From assembly GCA_009760855.2 (NCBI GenBank), contig WPIO01000043.1:1736001-1800000 (forward strand): a DNA stretch of 64,000 nucleotides, read 5' to 3'. This DNA is from Cristatella mucedo. Its lineage: Eukaryota; Bryozoa; Phylactolaemata; Cristatellidae. Below the pieces are notes generated by a model. The model made no database searches and had not been told where the DNA came from. It saw only the letters and a program-made list of their open reading frames with translations. Shown one piece after another: positions 35,701 through 39,645 of the stretch; the first letter of the stretch is position 1; each line of letters opens with the position of its first letter. The position numbers and the translations under genes were made by a program.

Positions 35701-36203
35701 ATGCCGGCTTGTTCTTGCGTGTGAGACTGTGTGCGTACTAAAAGTCGCTTAGGCATTTTGACATTCAAGCAGAGACCGTCTAGTTCACCGACTGTGCTGT
35801 TTTTGTCGCAGTGTTGAGCTGCTGGCTTAGAACTTCTTATGCAATACAATACTGCAATGCCTTTCCAAACACTGAGATACATTGTATAATCTGTTTTCAG
35901 TACCAGGAGGACATTATAGCAGGGTCTACTGCCCACATCGCTCCTTTTGCTGATCAGTTCGATGACGTATACATAGAAACAACGATAGCCGAGTTGCCGA
36001 TCGACGACCCGCAGGTTGCAGGCACCGACAGTGGCGAGGTGATGCCACTGCACGAGGAGTCACTGCACGAGGAGTCACTGCACGAGGAGTCACTGCACGA
36101 GGAGTCACTGCACGACCAACTGTCCCAGCCGGCTGACTCGATGCCGATTGCCGACGTTAACTTTGATTTACACTCTGAGCCCCAGGCTGGTGGTCCCACG
36201 TGA
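776..36203 (+). CDS. SLC26 (SulP) family anion transporter, 15 exons, 5' end outside window
   Basis: Membrane anion exchanger or channel of the SLC26/SulP family (sulfate, chloride, bicarbonate, oxalate or iodide, depending on the member). Exons: 776-1095, 4971-5135, 5227-5382, 11237-11319, 13562-13709, 17479-17592, 17731-17808, 22720-22815, 22937-23043, 24372-24441, 25343-25597, 28789-29001, 34115-34169, 34507-34637, 35901-36203. Every junction has AG/GT borders, and the phases chain without conflict into 763 codons plus TGA. Family landmarks in order are FAVASMM, GLMQVLMGVLKLGF, LISGFTTGVACHIF, PIPIEL, GNIPAGF, SLAKTFAKRNNYEVDANQ, SRSAIQENQGGKTQ, VIIDVDIGLLIAVAFGLLTV and GRIPHTDLYKD. A STAS domain then spans exons 11-14 (FIVIDCSTMSYVDLAGINTL). 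Family members are usually about 700-1000 residues, so roughly 100-170 N-terminal residues are missing, including the sulfate-transporter signature. I cannot assign a subfamily. The substrate is therefore unknown. Confidence 0.93.
2235..2900 (-). mobile_element. Decayed LINE-1 3' part
   Basis: Scattered matches to LINE-1 in order: AAGTTTCATGCTTT.AAGCAT, GCCAGTGCAGATTGAGGAG, AAAGTAGGCAGACTCGACTG, AGATGCTGG. It is old and interrupted. Confidence 0.55.
3085..3200 (+). mobile_element. Decayed SINE-1 copy
   Basis: GACCGAGGTCGTAGGGCTCA, then GTGAAGCACCTGCATAGAGA. The tail merges into the (TA)n tract. Confidence 0.55.
3203..3345. repeat. (TA)n with interspersed TATTGGA
   Basis: AT dinucleotide tract with recurrent TTATTGGATA interruptions and a self-complementary CCAATAATA/TATTATTGG pair. 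It is likely to form hairpins. Confidence 0.9.
3346..3790 (+). mobile_element. LINE-1 3' end
   Basis: Plus strand. It carries the C-terminal frame (SLEIPRTNLKSFGDRAFSS; AWNSLPTCIRTSPDLTTFKR), 3' UTR, stem-loop (AAAGCGCCTAGAAAGAGATT..TCTCTGAGGGCGCTTT) and (TTA)n. It is flanked on both sides by (TA)n tracts. Confidence 0.85.
3783..3833. repeat. (TA)n microsatellite
   Basis: Uninterrupted AT dinucleotides directly after a LINE-1 (TTA)n tail. Such tracts often seed from retroelement tails. Confidence 0.95.
4971..5135 (+). CDS. SLC26 exon 2
   Basis: This exon has 55 codons and phase 0 at both ends. It reads VLMGVLKLGFVTIYLSDSL, then ISGFTTGVACHIFTSQIPSL and GIKVDRFNGPLKVAY. This is the strongest SLC26 block in the window. 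The RGFTTAAAVHVF-like motif and the following G-V/I-K are hallmarks of the family. The donor is TAC|GTAAGC. Confidence 0.93.
5227..5382 (+). CDS. SLC26 exon 3
   Basis: This exon has 52 codons and phase 0 at both ends. The acceptor is GTTTCAG. It begins TYASLFSRITTIKVVEPV, continues with MGIIALGILVAVKEGINE and ends FKKKMKMPIPIELIL. The VAVKE...F..K.P.PIPIEL pattern is diagnostic for SLC26. An open frame reading through from exon 2 into intron 2 is spurious, because the true exon is in a different frame. Confidence 0.92.
5540..6140 (-). mobile_element. LINE-1 3' end
   Basis: (TAA)n at 5540, 3' UTR, then the C-terminal frame on the minus strand (FRSVHSLVPAYLSDLVPQQA; NVKSFGDRRLSTNFPKAWN). It lies just downstream of SLC26 exon 3 in intron 3. 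Confidence 0.8.
6788..6826 (+). mobile_element. SINE-2 3' end scrap
   Basis: AATAAAGAGGCTGTCAAATC then AGCTAGTATT matches the last 35 bp of SINE-2. Confidence 0.5.
7300..7975 (-). mobile_element. LINE-1 3' end hosting SPIN
   Basis: (TAA)n and 3' UTR from 7300 to 7615, then SPIN, then continuation GGCATGGTCTCCAGTGGCTTTG and GATAGGTAGGCTGGAGCC to about 7975. Confidence 0.75.
7616..7796. mobile_element. SPIN-type hAT element, 181 bp non-autonomous, nested in LINE-1
   Basis: The ends are near-perfect inverted repeats (AGTGGTTCTCAACCTTC and GGTTGAGAACCACTG). The interior carries the SPIN-like strings CTAATGCCGGGACCCT, CGATGGTCTCAGGCGGCCCC and GGTCGTTCGACCCC. It interrupts LINE-1 3' sequence. The flanks CACTAAGG and AACTATAG are both derivable from the uninterrupted LINE-1 string AACTAAAG, so they form an 8-bp target duplication as hAT elements make. 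It has no coding capacity. Confidence 0.85.
8003..8090 (-). mobile_element. SINE-1 copy, truncated
   Basis: Minus strand. GTATATCACCACAAGAGAAC, then CTTGTGCCACGGGGTTCGAG. Confidence 0.7.
8370..8860 (+). mobile_element. LINE RT fragment
   Basis: Plus strand with frame slips. It shows GLGPLFFTVYTLP, then sequence equivalent to the FYxDDT catalytic motif and NFLKFNDD. It is non-functional. Confidence 0.65.
8978..9240 (-). mobile_element. LINE-2 3' tail fragment
   Basis: It aligns with 15998-16225 and 48240-48385 (AAGTGAGAAGCATGGC; GGAAAGGATGTATCACAGTC). Confidence 0.6.
9770..9935 (-). mobile_element. SINE-2 copy
   Basis: Minus strand. CTTTTGTATAGCGACAGAAG, then GCAGGAATCGAACCCACGAC and CTAGTGTGCCATCACGGC. 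Confidence 0.85.
10197..10442 (+). repeat. 21-bp minisatellite, about 12 units
   Basis: Units such as CTGTGTCTGCCCCACGTCTCT, with variants, repeated head to tail. One unit near the 3' end is 2 bp short. The 21-bp period keeps several frames open, so long ORFs here are artefacts. Confidence 0.9.
11105..11205 (-). mobile_element. SINE-1 copy abutting SLC26 exon 4
   Basis: Minus strand. It has the stem-loop tail and GTGCCTTGGGGCTCATTCCA. It ends about 30 bp before the exon 4 acceptor and so lies close to the branch-point zone. Confidence 0.75.
11237..11319 (+). CDS. SLC26 exon 4 (small, split-glycine exit)
   Basis: This exon has 27 codons plus GG. It reads VIAATMVSYFFNLDKNYK then VKVVGNIPA, and corresponds to the family's V.IGT..SY......Y...VVG.IP.G segment. 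The acceptor is a polypyrimidine tract ending TTACAG and the donor is GG|GTAAGC. It sits directly beside a SINE-1 copy (11105-11205). It is easy to miss by ORF length but closes the frame between exons 3 and 5. Confidence 0.9.
11455..11530 (-). mobile_element. SINE-2 fragment
   Basis: Minus strand. GTGACAAAAGAGCTTTAGGG and the short palindromic body only. Confidence 0.5.
11808..11965 (-). mobile_element. SINE-2 copy
   Basis: Minus strand. AACAGCCTCTTTTGTATAGT, CACCCTGTGCAGGATTCCCA, TTCGGGACCGAG. Confidence 0.78.
12061..12930 (-). mobile_element. LINE-1 3' end, 870 bp
   Basis: (TAA)n at 12061. Minus-strand frame 12361-12903 carries VKSAYFQLLNIAKIRACLD, SLVYREVRSCHITPLLADLH and LKSFGDRTFGSYAPKAWNSL. 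Confidence 0.85.
13562..13709 (+). CDS. SLC26 exon 5
   Basis: The first base completes the Gly codon from exon 4, giving IPAGFAVPEVPEFRTFG across the join. The exon then reads RLVSSAFALAVVIFAVSVS and LAKTFAKRNNYEVDANQ. The SLAK.FA...Y.VD.NQ block is a classic family motif. The donor is CAA|GTAAGA. An alternative acceptor 14 bases downstream (TTCCAG) would break the phase with exon 4. Confidence 0.92.
13710..15060. other. SLC26 intron 5, left part
   Basis: Mostly unique sequence with short C or G homopolymer runs (13751, 14747, 14890). A GGGTTCGATCT string on the minus strand near 14655 hints at an old tRNA-like SINE but has no supporting A-box. Confidence 0.5.
15065..15156. repeat. (TG)n microsatellite with TTTG interruptions
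   Basis: GTGTGTTTGTGTGTGTG blocks in SLC26 intron 5. Confidence 0.95.
15990..17190 (-). mobile_element. LINE-2 copy, split by a LINE-1 insertion
   Basis: Minus strand. The part 16774-17190 carries the RT C-terminal frame (SRLDYCNSLLAGLPKKAIR; ARLVFKSQRFEHVSPLLKEL; LAPSYLAELLHQFQPVCALR; RSFSSGGPRLWNSLP). The part 15990-16235 carries its 3' tail (shared with 48240-48390 and 8978-9240). The copy at 48.4 kb shows the two halves are contiguous when undisturbed. Confidence 0.8.
16236..16773 (+). mobile_element. LINE-1 3' end inserted in LINE-2
   Basis: Plus strand. It starts ATTGACTTCAAGG, covers the C-terminal frame (LKSFGDRAFS), the 3' UTR and the stem-loop, and ends in (TTA)n at 16758-16773. 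Confidence 0.85.
17479..17592 (+). CDS. SLC26 exon 6
   Basis: This exon has 38 codons and phase 0 at both ends. It begins ELIAYGMTNAVSSFFGCFP and ends SLSRSAIQENQGGKTQ. It carries the conserved QE(L) continuation of exon 5 and the SLSRSAVQ...GGKTQ motif of the transport domain. The acceptor is CGTTGTAG and the donor GTTGGT is slightly unusual. Confidence 0.93.
17731..17808 (+). CDS. SLC26 exon 7 (membrane segment)
   Basis: This exon has 26 codons and phase 0 at both ends. It reads VASIISAILILVVLLWMG then PLLEALPG. It is one hydrophobic helix followed by the family's GPLFE.LP turn. The intron to exon 6 is only 138 bp, the second shortest here. The donor is GGG|GTGAGT. Confidence 0.92.
17984..20270 (-). 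mobile_element. LINE-1 copy with endonuclease, RT part and 3' end; internal deletion
   Basis: Minus-strand non-LTR retrotransposon of the jockey superfamily (CR1/L2-like). From 5' to 3' it shows endonuclease (ICNKRLV at about 19.95 kb; VAVVYRPPGT and FLVMDDFNIHFDK at 19.54-19.77 kb; LVAHVHGPTHIKGHTLDQ), then early RT (DPIPTVLRLRYIDLLLPCI; LSNYCPVSLLPFLSKTLE; FQSGFRANHSTESALLRV). A sudden join to the C-terminal end (SFGDRAFSLYAPKAWNSLP) follows, and a (TAA)n tail lies at 17984. The catalytic RT core is missing. It lies in SLC26 intron 7. Confidence 0.85.
20848..20938 (-). mobile_element. Minimal LINE-1 3' tail
   Basis: (TAA)n plus the stem-loop TTGATAAAGCGCCCTCAGAG...CTCTTTCTAGGCGCTTTAC only. 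It is a severe 5' truncation. Confidence 0.8.
21040..21212 (+). mobile_element. SINE-2 (tRNA-derived), full copy
   Basis: CCGTGATGGCACACTAGGTA head, B-box GTAGGTTCGATTCCTGCG. The unique body has a small palindrome (CACCACTGCAAGTGGTGGTG) and the end reads CTATACAAAAAGAGGCTG. Its 3' end does not match LINE-1. Confidence 0.85.
21213..22719. other. SLC26 intron 7, right part
   Basis: The part 21385-21960 has a very worn LINE-like order (TTCCACCCACCGACCTTCGC, then CTCCCAGAGCCTGGAACTC) on the plus strand. From 21960 to 22719 I see nothing. Confidence 0.5.
22720..22815 (+). CDS. SLC26 exon 8
   Basis: This exon has 32 codons, phase 0. It reads CILAAIIIVGLKGTFMQF then NQLKPLWIVAKHDF. It matches the C.LAAII.VALKGM..Q......W....D segment of SLC26. 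The acceptor is GTATTGTAG and the donor is TTC|GTGAGC. Confidence 0.92.
22937..23043 (+). CDS. SLC26 exon 9
   Basis: This exon has 35 codons plus two bases of a split Thr. It reads AIWMVTFTAVVIIDVDIGLL then IAVAFGLLTVVFRSQ. It is the last membrane segments of the transport domain, including the conserved D-(I/L)-D-(I/L)-G. It follows exon 8 after a 121-bp intron. Confidence 0.92.
23625..24065 (+). mobile_element. Decayed LINE-1 3' end
   Basis: Plus strand. It has ACCTCAAATCTCTTGGAGACC, CCCAAAGCCCGGAACTC, the 3' UTR with the TGCTGACCCTGTGCATGTCA string, then a worn stem-loop. Confidence 0.7.
24099..24148. repeat. (CA)n microsatellite
   Basis: A run of about 25 CA dinucleotides after a LINE-1 3' end. 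Confidence 0.95.
24372..24441 (+). CDS. SLC26 exon 10 (linker to STAS)
   Basis: One base completes the split Thr, followed by 23 codons: AYTCLLGRIPHTDLYKDKSV then YNT. It corresponds to the family's LG.IP.T.(I/L)Y.D segment just before STAS. The acceptor is TTCATTGCAG and the donor is ACG|GTACGA. Confidence 0.9.
24935..25260 (-). mobile_element. Decayed LINE-1 fragment just before exon 11
   Basis: Minus strand. Matches include CTCAAGTTATGGGATGTC, GAGTGAGTTCTATGCTTTAAG and GGACAGGTCGGCGAG. Confidence 0.6.
25343..25597 (+). CDS. SLC26 exon 11 (STAS, first part)
   Basis: This exon has 85 codons, phase 0. It begins VEELQGVRVFRMDSPLHYIN and continues VEHFRHKLYKLTGINPRQL, matching the STAS start (G(I/V)...R...PL.F.N...F...). 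After this a Gln/Arg/Ala-rich segment (NKVQRELDIELATAAAL, then TAAQRQRQMP) begins the variable intervening sequence found in animal SLC26 STAS domains. The donor is ATG|GTAAGA. Confidence 0.92.
25965..26140 (-). repeat. Unnamed interspersed repeat, copy A
   Basis: Its reverse complement aligns with 40915-41060, sharing AATGCATACCCCAGCCTACG and the following ACAGTGC..., the ATTGTTATCTGCCAGTA / ATTGTGTACTGCCGGTA pair, and CAATCGG..C.CA.C.TTCCT. No terminal repeats or coding are visible. Confidence 0.6.
26740..26880 (+). mobile_element. LINE-1 3' UTR fragment
   Basis: Plus strand. TTTATGCGTGCTGACACTG and CACCTCTAACCGTGCTATT match the LINE-1 3' UTR. Confidence 0.6.
26890..28260 (-). mobile_element. 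Older LINE-1 endonuclease fragment, split by a younger LINE-1
   Basis: The part 27793-28260 carries early endonuclease (FSFFNTLRSIETGG; LILTLRVRSRSFLLMSD), and 26890-27017 carries its direct continuation (NVHFDNLSDAISSEFLAL; SDPTYIKGHTLNHV). Comparison with the copy near 19.55 kb shows the break falls inside the GDFN-like metal-site motif. Confidence 0.8.
27018..27792 (-). mobile_element. 5'-truncated LINE-1 inserted in an older LINE-1
   Basis: (TAA)n tail at 27018, 3' stem-loop, 3' UTR and C-terminal frame (AKIRACLDKDTTSKLVHAF; RLDFCNSLLTGLPACAIRRL; DILPHQAKHCTTCFSESN; SFGDRAFSSYAPKAWNSL). It is a good-quality copy with a nearly unbroken frame to the end of the ORF. Confidence 0.85.
28313..28406 (+). 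repeat. Two-unit tandem repeat, about 46 bp
   Basis: GACAATACTTCCAAGAGTGA...AGATGAGTAAATTT and GGCAATACTTCCAAGAGTGA...AGATGAGTAAATTT lie directly in tandem with only a few differences. Confidence 0.85.
28789..29001 (+). CDS. SLC26 exon 12 (STAS, variable loop and core)
   Basis: This exon has 71 codons, phase 0. The first half continues the variable STAS loop. The second half is the STAS core: VQFIVIDCSTMSYVDLAG then INTLRA, equivalent to (I/V)ILD.S.(M/V).(F/Y)(V/I)D..G...L. The acceptor is TTTGCAG and the donor is GCT|GTGAGT. Confidence 0.93.
29591..29735. repeat. (CT)n microsatellite
   Basis: About 145 bp of CT with a few CGCT/CTTT interruptions, in SLC26 intron 12. Long RE- or SL-repeat ORFs on either strand are artefacts. 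Confidence 0.95.
30455..30612 (+). mobile_element. SINE-1 (tRNA-derived), full copy
   Basis: A-box TGGTCTAGCGG and B-box GGGCTCAAGCCCC, then the LINE-1-like stem-loop tail AAGCGCCTGAATAGAGACCA...TTCTCTTGGGGCGCTATAT. A second, tail-only copy lies at 30408-30450 immediately before it. Confidence 0.85.
31980..32399 (+). mobile_element. SINE-2 copy, itself split by a truncated LINE-1
   Basis: Head CCGTGGTAGCTCACTGGGTC, B-box GGTTCGAATCC at about 32039, body to 32098, then 32336-32399 with the family's end (TTCTTCTGTTGCTATA, AAAGAGGCTGTTAAATCAGC). It is flanked by TCATGTAG duplications. Confidence 0.85.
32099..32335 (-). mobile_element. 5'-truncated LINE-1 3' end inside SINE-2
   Basis: A (TAA)n tail and the LINE-1 3' stem-loop, then 3' UTR up to GTGAAGGACGAATC. 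CCATAA lies at both borders (32093-32098 and 32336-32341), the probable target duplication. Confidence 0.85.
34115..34169 (+). CDS. SLC26 exon 13 (STAS helix, 55 nt)
   Basis: This exon has 18 codons plus one base: MYDEYKKVGIGMLFANCK. It matches the family's Y...(K/E).G(I/V)...(L/F)A.C strand. The Met here is internal, not a start. The acceptor is TTTTGCAG and the donor is G|GTAAAG. It is too short to be found by ORF length. Confidence 0.9.
34507..34637 (+). CDS. SLC26 exon 14 (end of STAS)
   Basis: Two bases complete the split Ala, then 43 codons. These include GVRQMFARSELYATVPKTSV, YVTIHDAVIAALQQLNDDK and QLDK. It corresponds to (V)...L.RS......P....F.(T/S)(V/I)HDAV at the end of the STAS domain. 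The acceptor is CGTTGTAG and the donor is AAG|GTATAT. Confidence 0.92.
34848..34938 (-). mobile_element. Minimal LINE-1 3' tail
   Basis: (TAA)n, then the worn stem-loop and TTTGCTGCAAAG. It lies just after SLC26 exon 14. Confidence 0.7.
35162..35232 (-). mobile_element. Minimal LINE-1 3' tail
   Basis: AATAATAATGCACTTGATAA, then the stem-loop and nothing more. Confidence 0.7.
35358..35490 (-). mobile_element. SINE-1 copy
   Basis: Minus strand. TATATAATTCATTTATATAG tail, GCCTCGGGGCTCGAGCCC, GACCTTGGTCGGGGCGAGCA. Confidence 0.82.
35901..36203 (+). CDS. SLC26 terminal exon: acidic C-terminal tail and stop
   Basis: Phase 0 entry after TTTTCAG, 100 codons, then TGA at 36201-36203. The tail is acidic and disordered-looking (QFDDVYIETTIAELPIDD). 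It carries four exact copies of LHEES (15-bp units, 36048-36107) and a degenerate fifth. The last residues are QAGGPT, which is not an obvious PDZ-binding end. I saw no clear polyadenylation signal in the next few hundred bases. Confidence 0.85.
   Translation, partial: YQEDIIAGSTAHIAPFADQFDDVYIETTIAELPIDDPQVAGTDSGEVMPLHEESLHEESLHEESLHEESLHDQLSQPADSMPIADVNFDLHSEPQAGGPT
36048..36107 (+). repeat. Coding 15-bp tandem repeat, four exact units (LHEES)
   Basis: The unit CTGCACGAGGAGTCA is repeated four times without a mismatch, then a fifth unit diverges to CTGCACGACCAACTG. The period is a multiple of three, so the frame of the SLC26 tail is kept. Identity at every third position points to recent expansion. 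Confidence 0.95.
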
Positions 36204-36904
36204 TGCATTTACCGTGGTTTCTGTTACAAAGACGTTTCGTTGTTGATACGAGACTCGTGCAGAGTCTGCTAATCCATCGAAGCTAGTTTAAATAGGTTCG
36301 TAGCTCACTATGTTTAGTGGTATAATCCCATGGCATGGCACAAGCAGAGATCGGCTTTGGCTACTGCTTGCCCTGGTCACTTTGCTGTGGATGCTGCCTG
36401 CAGGCTATCGACTAACCTGGCTGGTTGTTTGATTGCAAGTGATGCTCTGTGGTCTGCAGTGTGTGCACAGCGAGGTCGCGTGTCTTTGCTAAAACGTCAT
36501 AGCCAGCCGCACTGGTCTTTCTTGTAGTAGCCTGAGATCTTGCCACTAGCGCTGTCCGACTTACTACTTAAGTAGGCTCTAGCAAGGATGGCAACCAGCC
36601 AGCATCTATTGCTGCTGCTTTGAGCATGCAAATTGAATTTCGGATGCATTGTTTTAATTTTTTATCCTTCCGGACTGCTCGTTCGTGAGGTAGATAGGTT
36701 TTGGTGCTGCTGTTGCATCATGTCGCAGACACAGCAGTTGTTGGCATGGTTGCTATCCTTAGCCGTAGGCTGGCTGACAAACATCTACTTATATTTTGGA
36801 TCGCCGTTCTATTTTTCTTTACCAGACGGCTCGATTTTGTGCTATGTATTTAAAGAAAGGTGAGCTGCTCTCGCAGTGTATGTCTAAAGGTCAGAATTGA
36901 TTAA

Positions 36905-37440
36905 ACAGGTAAATGATATGCTTTTTTAAAATGCTTTCAAGTCAGGTGATGTCGTGACCCCAGTCGGGAATCATTTCCAGCAGGCATTAGGAACATACGA
37001 ACTAAAGACGTGATCCACTAAGGATTTCAGATACGTCTGATGACTGGCTGTGTTTGAAACCTGTTATATAATAATAATAATAGTAAGGATACATTTGATA
37101 AAGCACCCTCAGAGAGCTCAATCTCTTTCTAGGCACTTTGCAATTGCTGCAAAGGAAGCATAAAATGGTTAGTGGTAGCATGCTCAATAAACAGCAAGAA
37201 TAGCATGGCTGGGGGTGCCGTGCATAGTGTCAGCTTGCAAGTATGCACTAGTGGCCGCATGTACAGTGTCAGTACCTGTAAGCACATACAGGAAGAATCT
37301 CAGGGACCAAGCAAATGCTGTAATAAATATGTACGTTTTTAGTTTCTTTTTAAATGTGCGCAAGTCAGGTATTGTCGTGAGGCAAGTCGGGAGTGAGTTC
37401 CAAGCTTTGGGAGCATAAGAACTAAAAGCACGGTCTCCTA
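36905..37440 (-). mobile_element. Two adjacent LINE-1 fragments
   Basis: The part 36905-37055 is a C-terminal fragment. From about 37062 a second copy starts with (TAA)n and runs through the 3' UTR to the AGCACGGTCTCC point. Both are on the minus strand. Confidence 0.7.
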
Positions 37441-38199
37441 ATTAATGTTCTCCAAGTATACCGCGGCTCTGGAAAGGCTAGCGAAAGCATACATAATTGA
37501 CTGTCAACTTCTAGCAACACGAATATTGATTATAAGAATAATACTGACGTTTGTAGGGCTATCTGGTGAATACAATATCGCTCTCAGTACATTACGTGTG
37601 CTGCAAAGCGTATCCTCTTATCGGCTTATCCGTAGACCCTTTTTCGAGCCTTGTTGAATACTTTCATTGAAGTCATCAGACTCAGTTGCAGCAAGAAAAT
37701 GAATAGAACGCCTGAATCACATGTATGCACTCAAAGAAGAATGGCAGTTTTCTGCCTGAAAATAAGCCTTTCAAAGTCTGTAATTATAATCCCAGCGGAA
37801 AAAAAAACTTGCATAGGTCTTAATGTGTCGTAGTTTCGCCGCCTACATATATTTAATCGAGGCTTTAAAAAAATACGTGCAGCCCGTCCATTCAGCCCAT
37901 TCATCCTACATTGCGTTTCCGAGCGCTCACGGAGTGTGCAAAGAAACCAAATTCAGTGAGCACGAGCAGCATTATTAGAACCTAAACTTAAGTGGTACCT
38001 TTTTAGGTTGCAGCTAGGCAAGCGACTTTCAATGAAACTTGCTTAGCCTACAGTTAAAGTTAAAGCATTCATTTATATAGGCAGATTGTACAATATGGTC
38101 GGCAACTTGTTTCACAGCTCATCTTTTTGGTGTGCTCAACATTATGCGAAACGTAATTATTGAGTTTACATAGCCGACATGGCCCGACTGCATTGCCTA

Positions 38200-39190
38200 A
38201 TGAGCTGGTACGCAGGTCACCCGTCGGCCGGCGCTGAGTGATGCGAGCGGAAGGCCGAAGCGGAACAAGATTGCAGCTTAGCCACGCCTACGGATTTTCA
38301 TGAGGTTCGTGGTAATTGTAGAATGCTGCAGCCGTGCTTAATATTTAGGAGGCAGTATGCAAAATATTCAAATGAACAACTTGATCAGAATCGCTGCAGT
38401 CATGTTCCAGAGAAGGAAATTAATGGCGTAGCCCGGGGGTTTAAAGATGGATGTCCGCACAAGCAGACGAACCCTTCCTAGCGGAGCTGCGGTGGCTCCG
38501 ACTCTGCCTATTCCGCCTTTAAGCAGCCTATTTAACCTTCGCTTTAGCCGTCTTTCGGGATGGTGGCCGAGATCGTCGGGTAAAACTGTCGCGAATTTTG
38601 TACTCGCCCAAGGTGGCAGCTCAAGCATTATGGAAACGAACGTCGAATTCAACGTGGCCTGACGGCTGCAAGTTTCTTTGGTCCGGATGTTAGTAGCGCG
38701 TTGCGCAGAGGTCGTGGGGCTTACTCCGGCTACTTTCCCACGCCGTATACACGTCGCGTGCGTTAGAGAGGCGCGGCTCTGTCGACGCCACGGCCTCGGC
38801 TTCGCAAGTGTCCCGCAAGGTCTACCTTGCAACCCTAACCGAAATAGCTGGCGAACTCTATCGCGGGCTACGCAAGCTGCCTAGCCGCGGTGACCTGCGG
38901 CGGCCGCGTACGAGTCCGGAACGGGCCCTTTGTGGAATCCTTACCTAGCGCCAAGCCTAGCTAGAAACCCGGACGCAAGCGGGTAGCACGCTCTAAGTTG
39001 CATTTAGCCGTCTATCGCTGGACACTGCGACGTCTCAAAATTCTCTGGGTCGTCGCTCAGCGGCAGCCAGCGGCCTGGAGTGGTCGACGTGCATTTGGGC
39101 TGAGCGCTAGCCTTCTACCGTCGCGACCGAGCCGTAAACATGCTGCCCCAATCTGCCTACGAGTACACTACAGAGTTCTCGCATTCTCGC
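38200..39190. other. CpG-rich block without supported gene
   Basis: CpG is frequent here compared with the flanks (for example GGCCGGCGCTGAGTGATGCG and AGCCGCGGTGACCTGCGGCG). ORFs exist on both strands but show no family. It could be a promoter-proximal island, a GC-rich mobile element or an old pseudogene. Confidence 0.45.
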
Positions 39191-39224
39191 TAGATCTCTT
39201 ACAAACTGTCACTCTTACCTGCTC

Positions 39225-39228
<4 letters not shown>

Positions 39229-39274
<46 letters not shown>

Positions 39275-39300
39275 CTCTCGCTCTCTCGCTCTCTCGCACT
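39229..39300. repeat. (CT)n microsatellite with CTCTCG units
   Basis: CT run followed by four CTCTCG-type octamer repeats. Confidence 0.93.
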
Positions 39301-39502
39301 CATCGTCTCTCCGTCTCATTTAACAGAACAGAGAAAGTCACTTAATCCAGCCGTAATATGAACAGAGTTTTTGAGGAAGCTAAGTGTTTGTCGTAGTTTC
39401 CATTCAGGAAAATCTGGCATCCAAGACCAAATCTTACCACTGAACGTCTAGTTTGCCAATCGGTGCATAAAACTATCTTGGCTTGTTAAACAAAATGTAG
39501 CA

Positions 39503-39645
39503 CAGCTGGTTTGGTCTAGCGGTTAATGTGCTCGCCCCGACCAAGGTCTAACTGAGGTCGTGGGCTCAAGCCCCGAGGCATACGTATGACCCTGAATAGA
39601 GATTAAGTTCTCTTGGGGTGCTATGTAAATGAATTATATATATAT
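39503..39645 (+). mobile_element. SINE-1 copy
   Basis: GCTGGTTTGGTCTAGCGG head, GGGCTCAAGCCCCGAGGCAT, and stem-loop tail ending in TA repeats. Confidence 0.85.

Noticed and set aside
36640-36862. Hydrophobic frame (AWLLSLAVGWLTNIYLYF) ending at a donor-like AG|GTGAGC, 450 bp after the SLC26 stop
   Set aside because: No family match, no matching downstream acceptor or exon seen, and it lies where the SLC26 3' UTR would be.
38368-38832. 154-codon minus-strand ORF in the CpG-rich block
   Set aside because: Basic, Arg-rich, no domain, with a competing plus-strand ORF. This is typical of GC-rich noncoding DNA.
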